Positions 23,829 to 35,885 of a DNA stretch of 64,000 nt are shown here, one piece after another. The stretch is from Haemonchus contortus. Lineage: Eukaryota; Nematoda; Chromadorea; Rhabditida; Trichostrongylidae. The translations under genes were made by a program, and so were the position numbers. Position 1 is the stretch's first letter. Every line of letters starts with the position of its first letter. Location of the stretch: NCBI GenBank assembly GCA_000469685.2, contig LS997566.1, positions 6,678,491-6,742,490 of the forward strand, given 5' to 3'. The notes beneath the pieces were generated by a model. That model did no database searches. It was not told the origin of the DNA and saw nothing but the letters and a program-made list of their open reading frames with translations.

Positions 23829-24494
23829 CCTACCATTGGTGACTGCGCTTTCAGCTTCTGTTGACTACTTCGAAAACCCACTTGGAAAAAAGTGTAAGAG
23901 CCCTTGATTTTGGTGTAAAGTTCGAAAGGGTGGGGTTCGTTTCCCGGACACGAAATTCAAGAGTTCCTCAGAGCCATGGTCTAGACTCGCCTAAACAACA
24001 CGTAAGCCTCTGCGGTGGGATGGATAAGGATTGTAACTTAAGAGGTAGGTGCTATTTTCAATGCAAGCTTCAGGGATGAGTTTTACTCGTAAAAGTCCCC
24101 AGCAATTGAATCTTAGTCACGATATTTCCATGGAAATGTTGAAAAATAGTTCATTCGCAGAATTTTCGAGCAGTAGTGGATATTTTATACTAATCCTTTC
24201 GGAGGCGCGAGGTTCGACGACGATGCAGGTCTATGGACGAGATTCCTGCCCTACTGCATATGGTGTGTTGGCTATGAACGCATATATGTAGCTTATCGTT
24301 TGCAACAAACGTGCTCTAATTTGGATGATATCGGCCTCTGCAACGCGGCTAAACACGTACTTTCTTGAGAATATTGAACGGCAGTGGGTGTGTGTGAGGT
24401 CTTTGTCCTTACTGCCATCTGTCTGGGCAGCTTTTGTACTGTTAACACCCCAATCGGGTTCAGTAGGAGCCATGGATTTCTATCAGCGGGAAAC

Positions 24495-24532
24495 TTCCAG
24501 AAACCATCTTTATCGAGAATTGATCCTTTAAG
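24495..24532 (+). repeat. Solo terminal segment of the TIR element (family 2)
   Basis: AACTTCCAGAAACCATCTTTATCG followed by AGAATTGATCCTTTAA matches the right end of the element at 7672-8160. No body was recognised. Confidence 0.4.
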
Positions 24533-25158
24533 CTAACATCCCTTTCTCTGCTGCGATCTAGCTAGCATTTACATTCCGCTGTCCCGTCCCAACTGAACAG
24601 TTGAAATATTCAGAAGGTTCGAGGATAGATGGGCTAGATTGCTGTTGACACTGCTGCGTTTGTTTCACTGCAATTGAGAAAATGAGATTTTCTTTCCTTT
24701 CAGCATTCAGTGCTTTTCTTTCAACGAAACAACACACACACCCATATCCTGTAAGTCTCATGACACTAGCAGTACTGAAAAACATTCAACTCGGAGTAAA
24801 CAAACTGCAATTTCCACTATTCTCACTGAATTCATGAATGAATGTGGGCGAGGCCGGTAATGGATCACACCACTAGACACTATGGCACATAGTGGTTCAC
24901 AAAACACTAAACCAATTTTGTCCCGAACGAATAGTATCTGGGCTACTTTGGATAATTTCTCAGTTTTTTTAGTATCACTTCTCACTTTGTGATTTATTTT
25001 GATTGAGAAAAAGAAAAAATTACAAAAAAAATTGTAAAGTTTTCCAAAATTTGAAATCACTTTTAATTCCAACTCAAGCAGAAGAATAAGCACACCAGAT
25101 TAGGGATCCATTCTTCAGATTGGATTAATAAGTTTTTGAGAATTCAGTCGTAAATGTA

Positions 25159-25736
25159 TTAGGTTGATGCATAATTATTGCGGATTTTTTCGCGGCTTTT
25201 TTTCTCCTGATGGAATTCAAATATTGAGTTCGGGTTTTTTCTAAAAACGATCTACTTGATTTCCTCTACAAGAATATACTCCAAAAACCATTACCATACT
25301 TGCGAAATTATGCTTAACTACTTCGAGAAAAATTGAAAGGTTGCACAGTCATTCCGCGATCGCAGTAATTTTTCGGCGATGGAACAACCAGCTAAAGCTC
25401 ACTGAGAAATGGGATGAACTCCTAAAACGGGCATATTCACCAGCAGTAACTTCTATGGAATATTTTGTCAACCATTCGCTGAAAAAATGGCTAGGGAATA
25501 GAAGTTATGTTGATTTGGATGACTTGGTGGCCGATGTCAAGGCGTGGATCGCCCCCAAGGATCAAAACTTCTTCGCTTCTGGGATCCGACTAACTAACCA
25601 ATGGGAAGCAGTGCTTGACGTAGATGGTGAATACGTTCCGGAGAAATTATTTGAATATGTCTTCGCTTAGTATTTCTATAGTTTCTTTAAGTAAAATTTG
25701 CTGGAAAAAATCCGCAGTAATTATGCATCAACCTAA
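25159..25736 (+). mobile_element. Internally deleted mariner element (578 bp) with intact termini
   Basis: It starts TTAGGTTGATGCATAATTAT and ends with the complement ATAATTATGCATCAACCTAA, apart from one or two bases. TA dinucleotides flank both sides (25157-25158 and 25737-25738), the normal mariner target duplication. The TIR resembles the cecropia-type mariner terminus (TTAGGTTGGTGCA...). Only the C-terminal third of a transposase remains inside. At 578 bp it is under half the usual ~1.3 kb, so it cannot be autonomous. Confidence 0.9.
25370..25669 (+). pseudogene. Mariner transposase C-terminal remnant
   Basis: The frame shows the end of the DDE catalytic domain. A degenerate YSPAVTSMEYF stands where mariner transposases have a Tyr-Ser-Pro-Asp...Asp-Tyr motif. 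It is followed by the C-terminal pattern LKKWLGNRSYVDLDDLV...FFASGIRLTNQWE...VDGEYV. The third catalytic Asp is replaced by Glu, and the N-terminal DNA-binding domain and first two catalytic Asp residues are deleted. The frame ends at a TAG about 65 bases before the right TIR. It is inactive by these criteria. Confidence 0.85.
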
Positions 25737-25739
25737 TAA

Positions 25740-27200
25740 CTTAATAATTAATCTCAATGGTTACCCCCTTAGGGTTTTAAGTTCGAAATGATCCGAGAGG
25801 AGGGAGGGAATAAGGTTTTCACCCTTCGATCAGAACTTGTGCTAGTTTGCACGCAACCTAGAAAAGGAAGAACTGATCAGAACAGGTCGTTTAGCAAGGA
25901 ACTAGTTCCCCAGACCTTATGTACTGGAGCAGTGCGGCCCAGCATTACCCCACTTCCGCCCATCTCCTTAAGTGATCAAGATTCGCTTGCTAAATGCTGC
26001 AGGGTGCTTGAAAATCTTTGAAAACGTTGAGCTTGATCTTTGAAGGCGAAAAAAGATCAGCTGCAAGTGATCAAGAGATCAATCATTATTTCCCGCCACG
26101 TCTATAAATCTAGCCGAGCGCCGACCTGTGGGCGGGGTGATCTTATAGGGGCTCCTGTGCTTTCAAATTAATCATGGGGCTTTTGGCAGGTGTTTCAAGT
26201 GCACCCAGCAATATGCACTATTCAAAACTGAACTGCTTCAAAATTCATTAAATGGGGGCTATGTGTCGGGAGTTATGACGTAATAGTCATAGTACATCCG
26301 AATGCACCATTCACCCATAGATGTGTAGCCGTCGTTTTCTAGATCCTATCTACCTGAACACCTGCGCTGTGCAGCCGTCTTAGCTTCCGATCCACTGGCT
26401 CTTACCACTTTTTCCATTTCGGATGATCATCTCTCGTACCTACAAAAGGAATCGCTAGATGGAAAGGCTCGACAGGTGTTACCATTGACTACTTTCTTTG
26501 ACAGAAAAAATTTCGAAACCTGCAGGCGTCCAAGTCAAAGTGACTAGAAAAGAAGCTCTGGGAAGTCTTTATACCTGATTCTGAAGCTATATTCCTGCTC
26601 AAAATTTTCTACTAGAACACCCATAGGACAGCAAGGGCGTAGCTGCAAGTCGCATGATATAGTAGGGAGCTAATGCAGTTGTTTAATAATGGCTGATGTT
26701 CACGTCTTGACGCCGCGACTCTTTGATACCTCATTAGAGGTATTGTCGTACAACTCCAAGGGTCCCTCAGCTTCAATGGTCAGACCTGATGGAGATTCTG
26801 AACAATTATGCCGGATGCTATCAAATTACTTTTAGTTGTTTAGCACTAGTAGCTGTTTTGCTTGTTCTGAACGTGGGCATTCTGGAAAAACTCACAAAGT
26901 AATTAGCTTCCCTTTAGGGTTCAATTTGATTTGTTTTGTTAACGACTGTTTATTGCAGCCCTCGAAAAAGCATAAATTACCACAGGGTGCTGACTGAGTC
27001 TTACCAAGAAAGCTTGTCCCCTGACACAATTTGAACCATTGCGTGAGATTTCTGTGCATGTGGTAAAAAGGAAGATACAGAACGGAAAACCAGCCTTCAC
27101 TGAAAAATCAGTATGTGGAATGACACACAGCGTAGATAATTACCCAGCTAACCATCAGCTTCAATATGGGTTACTGGTCGTGGAAGCCGGGAACGTCCGT
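25740..27200. other. Stretch with no recognisable gene
   Basis: There is no long open frame with motifs. Around 26290-26400 a few words recall the SINE-like family (CCGAATGCACCATTC), too degenerate to call. Confidence 0.35.
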
Positions 27201-27204
27201 TTCT

Positions 27205-27345
27205 ATCATCTATGAATTTACGTCACACCGCATACCTCGTGCGCGGGGGACGGAACTTACGCGCGTCCGAGGGTGCGCGCGGCAAATCGCGCGGCGAAGT
27301 TCGTAGCGATTTGGACGGCTTTGGCGCCTATCATTGGGGCCTAAA
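27205..27345 (+). repeat. GC-rich repeat block (family 3)
   Basis: The segment is rich in GCGCG words. The run GCGATTTGGACGGCTTTGGC GCC parallels the TAAATCGGTCCAATTTCAATATTGGCGCC block at 35440-35490. Base composition differs sharply from the AT-rich flanks. Confidence 0.4.
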
Positions 27346-27398
27346 TTCGTGGCAGAGTAGATTAGAAGGATCTACTGACCTTACTTAACTACCCTTCT

Positions 27399-27602
27399 TC
27401 AGGTTTGTGCCCAATAATAGGCGTCGGAGTAGTTCGAATCGTCACCAATTTCGCCTCGCAATGTGCAGCACGCTTCCTCGGACGCACGTATGTACCCATA
27501 CCCCTCGTGCGCGGCGTAGCGCACTGCGACTTCACGATGGTCACGCCTGAACCGTGAAAGGGTTTTGCGGTTTAAATTATGTATTTTGCCGCGCGTGGAC
27601 AT
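27399..27602 (-). other. 67-codon GC-rich open frame, unrecognised
   Basis: The minus-strand frame encodes FRRDHREVAVRYAAHEGYGY and is unusually GC-rich at third positions for this window. It continues the GC-rich block at 27205-27345, and CATACC(C)CTCGTGCGCGG occurs in both. It is more likely part of a mobile repeat than a host gene. Confidence 0.25.
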
Positions 27603-28697
27603 TTGAATACGAGATCACTGTGGCAAGTGTTCCGCACGTTTTTTGAGAGACATCTCCTTTAACCCACCGTCTTACTGCCTCATTTTCTAATTCCACTATT
27701 TTGTCCATAAAAAGAACTCTCTATGCTCCTTTGTCTGCCTTTGTCTTTCCAAGTTTCGGAGAAGCGTCAGCCGAAAAAAGTTTTTTGAAAATCTTGGTTG
27801 TACAGGCTGGAAAGTGAGAGATTCCGACCGTTCGTACGAGCTCGCACCTCTAGTGTCCTAACCTTCCTCCTCCACTCTTTCTCGCAGTCCTGTCCTCGCT
27901 TACGGTCCAAGTGAAGGTCCATCAATGTACTTTATTAAATTTCTCTTCTAAATGATAAGTAATGGTGATAATAGTCTGGTAAGCAGACTACCAGCCGATA
28001 GACTTTATTTCTTCCTCGGCTTCTGTTCAACAGAAAAAGTGGCTTTTCTTTGGCCATTAGGCCGTTTTGTTAGCCCTTTCACATTTGGCACGTATTTCTG
28101 CTAATTTTACTCATGAAAGCTTTCAAATCCTTAAGTTCCCAGTAAAATGTTAATTAACCTACATCAGCAGACATTTTCAAGCGTTGTAGCATCATCCCCA
28201 CTTCTACGCCCTCCCTCCCTGCGCCCGAGGCGATGAACCCCCTCATTCTCTCGGAATCAGCCGTTGCGACGTCTATAACTCGAGCGCATTCGAATGTTAG
28301 AGCCTCGGGCTATTTTCATCCTCAATATCTGTTTTCATTGCATCATCGACAGCTAGCCACGCTATGCCACTGCATTTCTGATGATCGGATTTGTCCTCTA
28401 CCTAACTCATATAATATGCGTATTGATCTAATTAAAATGGCAGACTCTCATTGTTATTGAGGAATATTCTAGAATTCTCGAATTCAGAGGTGTTTGCTCG
28501 CTTCCTGTGATGTTCTTATGTTCCTCTGTTTACTTGAGGAAATAGCCTGAAGCAACAGACTGTCATCACGTCTATGGACTGCGATTGAGTTAGGCGTGTT
28601 GTGTGGGTCGGCAACTCTTGCATCGTATCTGATTTTAACAAGCTTTCCCCATGGGGAAAGGGAACTTTGTCCACAAAAGGAGCTGATTTATTTTCAG

Positions 28698-29034
28698 AAA
28701 AAGTGTCAACAACTAACGAAAGAAGTGGCAGAGTTCTTCGCTGCCTTGGGGATGTCCTTTTCACCTTTCTTGTTGGCTTTGTTTGGTAGATATGTCGAAG
28801 ATCCCTTCAACATTCTACCGTATTTTGGCTCTGGCATTTGTATCCTTCTCAGCTAAGATGGAGGTACATTCAGGAAATCCTGTCCATCCCTTCAGGCGCT
28901 CTTCCACTCTCTTTTTTCCCTCGTTGGATGTGCAGGACTGTATCCTGCTGGATATCCCGCTAGAGATGGCGACGGATGTTAATTATAATGGATATAGGAG
29001 CGTAGACGTACTCTATCCCTCAACGTGCATATAA
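28698..29034 (+). CDS. Two-exon candidate, unrecognised
   Basis: Exon 28698-28785 follows TTATTTTCAG, reads KKCQQLTKEVAEFFAALGMS and a hydrophobic tail, and ends at GTAGAT. A 67-base intron ends CCTTCTCAG, and the exon from 28853 continues in phase as AKMEVHSGNPVHPFRR and onward to TAA at 29032-29034. Small intron size and splice words fit nematodes. The unspliced frame 28596-28856 is also open, so the splice model is not proven. No family was recognised. Confidence 0.25.
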
Positions 29035-32000
29035 TTATTCGCGGGCCTAATTTGACGAATATCTGTCCCCTCTGCTGGGCGGAGAGGAATTTGTAGTCTC
29101 TGAAGTGGTTCGTGACGTCTTGCCTGTCTTGTGTTGAAGTAACTCTCAAGAGGAGGGAAAGTTCTGTCCCACTTACCTTACCACCTCCCACACACTTTGT
29201 AACCACGAAACTTTTCTCTGAGTTAACAGTAATCGACCTCTCACTGAGCAGATGTGGTGGTGACGACAATTAACCATGAATGCGGAGCTAAACCATCGTG
29301 GTATCGATCAACGCACGCATCGCTCATGCGTCACGGTTGCGATGATCGCCCATTGTACGCGTACTATGAATGCATCCATAACGAATCGTCGAAGCTGACA
29401 GCTGATTGATTGATTGATCGTTATCTTCCGATTGATCCTTTAGTCAAATGAACCGCCTTCTTCTCGGTAGTTAAGTTAATGCTGTCAGAAACTTAGTTAG
29501 AACGACCCTTTCTGGAGGATATTTGAACCCAAACCTATGTTTTCGAAGCTTTGTCTCTCCCACTCACAGAGCGCTTTGAGCCAAAATCAGCTTCTAGTTG
29601 TAACTTACCCAATGAAATCTTCGTGAGGGCTTTCAAGGGATATCCTTCGATCTCTAACATCCCGAAAGCCTCGATCGAGTTCCCAGGTCACGTAATTACC
29701 ACTTGTCACTCAGAACCCGTCCGGAACTACACGCAACTCCTTGCATCCGTTTTTTTTGCCCCCATCACAAATTTTCTCCTCGCTCACCTCCCTACACATT
29801 GTGTCAGCTTTGTTTATTTCGGGAGTGGCCTAACGCCACGAAGAATTAAGACCTCTGGGAAAGTTTTTGTCGCCTGGGAAAACATAGGAACAAAGCTAAT
29901 CATGCCATAAAAGCTATGAAGTTGCTATTGATTGAGGGCTTTTTTCAGTCATACTTCATTGATGGGTTCCCGTACTCATCTGTTCCATGATGAGGTCATC
30001 TCCCAGATATCAAACCCTTTTCTTCACTGTTTCAAGCGCTCCCATGGACTATGTACAATCTACTAAGAGGCCTGGGCAAGCCATATGTTTTGTTCCATGC
30101 TCTAATTAGATGGAGCTGTTTATGGCGGAATTTGTTTGCTATTCCTACCGAGCCCATTGCGACACGTTCACCCCTATAGAACGTCCCTTGCAGCTTCATC
30201 CAAAAGCCATTTTTCGAACGGCTGGCTTTCTTATGAGCAATGAACAGACATCAGAAGCTTGTTGGTCTTTTCCCTTGAGGGATTGTTCTCCAGCTATTGT
30301 TCTCGACGTCGTTAGTCCGGATTTGTGCTCTCGCCAGCCCCTCTCACTCTTGCGACTTTCGCTAATGGTCTCGTCGGTGGCGATTCAATCGGTCTCCGCT
30401 ACACTTTATCCCCTTCATCCAAATCCACTTTCCGGCAGTCAAAAATCTTATTCAAGGACTTTTGGAACGAATCTGATTTCTTTTCACTTCTGAACGTGGA
30501 AGCCTCTAGTTCTTTCCTCGGTTTAAGCTCAACTTACAGTGTTGGATTCTTCGGTTGTTGAATCATCAGGCCACACAAATACGAGAATCTGGAACGGGAC
30601 CCCCCGTCTTCGAGGATTTTATCATAGAATAGAATGCAACAGACTCAGAACTGCCATGTCCAACATAATTCACTTTACCACATAACCTCTTTCCCATGCA
30701 GAGATTCTGTAGACGGTATGTATGGGAAAGGTATCTCCTGCAAACCTGCGAACTGGCTCTGCCACTACCTGGGTGTATTGCGTCATAACCCGGTGCTGAA
30801 GGCGGGGCCCACAACAGGGTTATTGTAAAGGCAGAGTGCTCTTCATAGATTTTGATTTCTCGTTCTTGAGGAAATGTGTCGAATGTGTCTTTCTTTGCCC
30901 ATAGGCCTGAGATAGACCGTTCTGATGATCTCATAGTCTCAGAATTTCGATTTCTTTCTCCTCTCCTCCAAGTAGACAGCGCAACCTCTTCAGAGGAACT
31001 TGGAATGTTATGTTTGACGTGATTTGTCGCATGTTGTATCTTTCTCTCCAGCAATTACGATAAATTTACCCACTACAGTACTCTAAAGGTTCCCCTCCAG
31101 ATTTTTCTCACAACACTCTGAATGTGCACGTATCCTCTAAAAACTTTTCTGACAGGCATCCCGTTTACTAGCTTGTCGGAATACAAAGCTTTGATGAAAC
31201 TTTCCCGACAGTTCATCTACGTGCCAAAACAAAAGCCTAACAAATTCTTTGGCTATTTCCTTCTTAGCATATAACCTAACAGAATTTTCCTCACTACAAA
31301 ATTCGTCCCCGTAAAATGCTTATTCATCTGTTTTATCACGACCCTTCAGAGTCTTGAAACGACTGCTACAGTGCATTGACCCACTTCTAATTGACCTTGT
31401 TAGAACTTCTCTACCAGTTTTCCATAATTGCAGAGACTTTAGTGTGGTCATTTGTTCTTTGCGCTCGTTTTCACCTGGAGAATATCTTCAGGTTACCAAC
31501 TCTTCCTTATTCTAATTGTAAGAAGACATTTTCTTTATTGCTCTCGCACTTCGAGGACGCACCTCGAGGAATTCCACGGGAAGTATGAATGTGAATACGA
31601 AAAGTTGGTAGAGTAATTGTCAAAGAAGTTGAATGTGCGACGTCAGTCCCATTAGGCAATGCAGTAACTTGTTTTCGATGCTTCGTGGTGTGAGAAGTAG
31701 CTTCAAAGCCCCTTACTCAACTGCTATTCGAGCATTGGTAAAACCTATAGTAGAATACTACTGCGAAGCCATTCAGCGACCACCATGTCCTCTTCTTATT
31801 CATAGCCTATTCGAATGAGGGGAGTCAATTGTTGTGGCGCTGTCGTAAGCGTCTGGACCGGTTTCAGCTGTTCAAAATTCACGATCTTATGAGGTTCCGC
31901 CGAAAACATTGCAGTATGGGCAACGTTATGGGTTTTTGGCAAGGTGTTCGAAAGGAGGGACTCGACACGAGCAAGTGGGTGCGCGACCTGTCCCTTCTCG

Positions 32001-35000
32001 ACTAAACCTAAGCGTTGAGTGTCGTTTTGTTTAGATTCAGGGGTTCCCACTTGCTCACTAGCTGTTAACGATGCTGTCGATAGATGAAGCTAGCCATTTT
32101 CTCATCCTTGTTGAGGACTTAACTAGAATTCTTAGCTAGGTGAAGGGGGTTGTGAAGCACATCTGATTTGTTCTGCTCAGATGCCTTCTAAAGAGCTGAC
32201 GTATCGTCTTTCCCTTACCCAATTCCAGGTAGCATTGGCTAATGGTTCTTATGTGATGACCCTAAAGCCTACTTCGGAACCCTGTCACCTAGTGCTTGAG
32301 GCTCTCGCTTTTTCTCGAATGTGGGAGCTTTCACACTTTCCAGTGGCGATAAAATCGTCTCGGCATTGCTACTGTTAATGGATCTTTTTGAATGGCGCAT
32401 TATCCAACTTTCCCTTTTTTGTTCCTCAATTTTCGATCTGCTTCTGACGTAGGTCGTTCTTGTTTACGTCGACAGGCTTACAAGTGCATTCCAGTAGTGC
32501 TCAACAATTTCCAAAAAAGGAGAGCAGGGGCCTATACGCAAAAAATGCGACAATTGGTGTTCGCTAAGTCTTTTTCCACATATACGTACTTTTGATGTCA
32601 ACATAGTTAGGCCAAAAAAAAGTCCAAACGAGGGTTGTTTATATTCCAACTAACCGCTAAAAAGCTATGGCGAAATTTGCTATGGCAAACAGTTGACTTA
32701 TACGCTTTTCTGAGTTTTCTGAGTTTCCTCTACTTCAAAAACTTCCTTTCTAGATTCCTGTACCGGAATAAGCTTGTTGTAGTTTAAATTTTCACTTTTT
32801 ACAGCAGTCTGTAATTGCGTATCAACAGAACACACAAGGGAGTGCCCCATCACTCTTGTCAACCCTGGGCAAGCACTGAAGGTGGTGGAAGGGGGAAATG
32901 GCTACCGCGAACCTCTACCTTGAATAGTTATGAGTGATCCGGTTGTTTTTGGAAATTTCCCGTATTCTTCAAAAAGGGGGTCTTCGTGGCGGCGAGATGC
33001 CCGGGTTTCTGAAAGTCTTGGAGTAATCGAATAAACTCAATTACCGTAACTCCAGAATGTACTTGGCAGGGGTGCTCACTAGACGTGTTTCTCTTCTCCC
33101 TTCATAATAGGGGTTGGCCCCTAATTGCTGCACGGCCGAAGCTTGAGGGTCTTGACTGTTTTCGCTTTTAAGGGACCCTATTTGCTCAATAATCCACGAT
33201 AATATTATAATTGCTGGAACCTTTAACAGTCTCAAGAAAATGTTGTGAACTACTTTTGAAAAGAGTTTCCAGAGACGGAAGATTTCCGCCAGACGGAAAC
33301 ATTTAAGACATCAAGTGATTCTGCAAGAAAAAACCGTCTCGTGCTAAGATCTGAAGTGCAGACGATGGCGCAGCAAATGCCATTCCTTTTCGAAATGTCA
33401 TTGTAAATTCACTACGATAACTAATGGTTGATTACGGTAAGAACTTATGCAGTATTTTCTCGCTCAGGATCTACCGTACCCGTATCCTCGCTTGAGAGAG
33501 TTCTCTCCGATCCTTTGTTAGGTTCGAAAGCAGTATCTGATAAACGGCCAAAGTTCTGACTCGTGTAGGGGAGCTCTGCACCAGTGTAGGGGCTTACAGG
33601 GGAATGGGCGTAAAGGGTTATCAGATGAAGCCTAAATCACGCCCGTTGCGACGTTATTCAAAATACAGCGGAATAAACGAAGATCAAATAAATGCTTTGA
33701 GTAGCACTGCACTTGTTAGGGGAAACGACCGAGTGCGAGAGCCCTGTTTTCACAACAAAGTACCCGCGAGTCTTTCTATACAGTAGGATAGAACTAAAAT
33801 ACGGTTCCATAGCGTACTCAATCAATTTGTATAGACTAATAAAATTTTTGATTTTAAAGGGAAGGCATGTTTTCTAACAGAGCAAGCTCAAAAGTTAGGA
33901 AAAGACTTACATAGCACCTGCTGAAAACTCTGAAATGTTCTGGACATTTCCGATTTTCGACAATAGATGAATAAATAAATGAATAAATAATAATCTTTTT
34001 CGAAACCCCGAGGATTACGAACCTCTGGTACTGCTGCTCAGGGAGGAGATGGTTTCCAGCATGTTTCCCTTTTTATATTATAACTAATACAATACCGATT
34101 AAGCTACAAAATAAAATTATGGTGGAATGTGATTTCTAAAGTAAAAGCAAACGTTTGCGTATTACTTGACTTAGTTATTGCCTTACTGGGTGTGATTACA
34201 AACTTCATGGTGTGGATTGTCAAGTGATAATCCTCGTTTTCCTTAATTTTGGTCTGGCGCCTTCCCTTGTGATTCTCCTTCCTTGCTTCAAAAAATGTTA
34301 AAAACGACAGATACTGAAGCTTCTGAGCCTGAATCTTGGCTACTGGCAAAGAATTTTCTAAAAACCAGCGAGTACTCTTTCCTCCTCCTTCTGTTTCTCC
34401 ATTGGGCTCTTGGTTATCCCTTGACGTTATTCAGAGAGCTCCTTCCAGCAATAGGACTCATCCCATCTGTATGCCTTTGCTTTTTTTTCTAGTCTCCCCA
34501 TTGTAAGGCCTGGTTCATTCACATCTACTGGCCCTATAACAAAATTATCCCTCTCATCGCCGTCAATCCGTGCGCTCGGCTCTTCTCGTTCCATATTCAT
34601 TGTGAATCATCATTACTGTAACCAGTTCAGAAGTAGTTTTGTATGGTTCATGTAGAAACGACTCGTACAAATCTCGCTTCCAAAACATTTTTCGAAGAGT
34701 TTTTTCTAGGTTTCTTAACGGGACGGATGCAACCGGCCGAGTTACTCTCGTCACTCGTTCATAACGGAATTCGCCTTTTTTCATTAGGTTTTATTTTTTA
34801 TTTATAATCAAATGCCACGGTCTCATGGCAACAGCCACGGTTACGTCAGAATACGATCCTGCTGTTGTGTTGATTATCGCTGGCTTCCAACATTTTTTTT
34901 GAACGACGATTCACTGATTTTTTATGGAATTCTTTAATTTAAGTAATCAGGGGCCATATAGGTAGTCTTTCTCATGAAGACTCTTTTCCGTGGCAAACTC

Positions 35001-35210
35001 TCTGCCATACTGTTCAAATCTATCTCCCTAACTTTAGAAAAACTTCTATTTATATTGGGTCATACTCACAAACGGTCTCAGCTGCAAAATCGAATACTTG
35101 GTAAGTTTTCGAGTATCAGTTCCCGATTCAAAACTCCAGGCTAGAAAGCAGCAGGGTATTCAGAATGCGGTGCTTCTAGGAAGTCACTCCGATCTGCGGC
35201 CGGGAACGCT
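29035..35210. other. Long stretch with open frames but no recognisable gene
   Basis: It contains the longest open frame of the window (30566-31054, minus, 162 codons) and several of 60-127 codons (29551-29910, 30110-30493, 34563-34784). None shows a domain motif, and none could be joined to neighbours by phase-consistent splicing. AT-rich simple sequence lies at 33961-33994 (AATAAATAAATG). Confidence 0.35.
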
Positions 35211-35214
35211 ATAT

Positions 35215-35520
35215 TCAAATTCTCTTCCATTCACGCCAGGACCCACACCTCCCCGCCGATCGATAAGGCGCCAGTATTAGAATTTCGAATGTACGTGCCG
35301 CGCTCCATCAACCCAAACCTCAAACCTTTTGGATTTTTTTAAAACGGCCAGCCGCAGCGGTGCAGTGTGTTGGACTCGAGCGCCGCTGCGGCTCACCGCA
35401 TCCGCCGTCTACCAGTGCAATACAAAAAGGTGATGGGAGATTGGAGTGCGCCTTAAATCGGTCCAATTTCAATATTGGCGCCTTATCGATCAACGACGGT
35501 TGAATCGACTGGACTTGCCA
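35215..35520. repeat. GC-rich foldback repeat (family 3)
   Basis: The arm 35259-35310 (GATCGATAAGGCGCCAGTAT ... GTGCCGCGCTCCATC) is the imperfect inverse of 35434-35490 (GATTGGAGTGCGCC ... CAATATTGGCGCCTTATCGATC). The spacer includes CGCAGCGGTGCAGTGTGTTG, which resembles a Pol III A-box. The right arm is related to blocks at 49085-49215 and 27205-27345. Confidence 0.6.
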
Positions 35521-35885
35521 GAAACAAAGTCGCCTACGTATTGGGTCATGGACTTTCAATGCCTGAATTCAAGAGAGGGGGTGGGGCTAGAACAGTGGGG
35601 TGATTAAGATGATGACTTAAAGAGAAAAGTTGGAATGGAAGAGGATCGGCCAGAAGAGGATTGCTTTGTTACCTAGAGAGCGCAGGCAGGGTTGCGAAAA
35701 CCAGTGACCCTCACTAAATGCTCTTTCACCTAATCCTATTGGAAATAAAGTTACGTGACGACTTGAACTTCCTCTGCGTCCCTGACAATGAAAGGTTAGA
35801 GCGCAGAGAAAGATACCCTGGACGAAGGACAGAGGTCGGGTAGGGGGATATGGCGGTCCCATTGGTCAGGCAAGAACAGCAGTTA

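Noticed and set aside
30566..31054. Longest open frame of the window (162 codons, minus)
   Set aside because: It has no domain motif, signal peptide or splice-linked neighbour. A frame of this length is near what chance gives in 64 kb. Not called as a gene.
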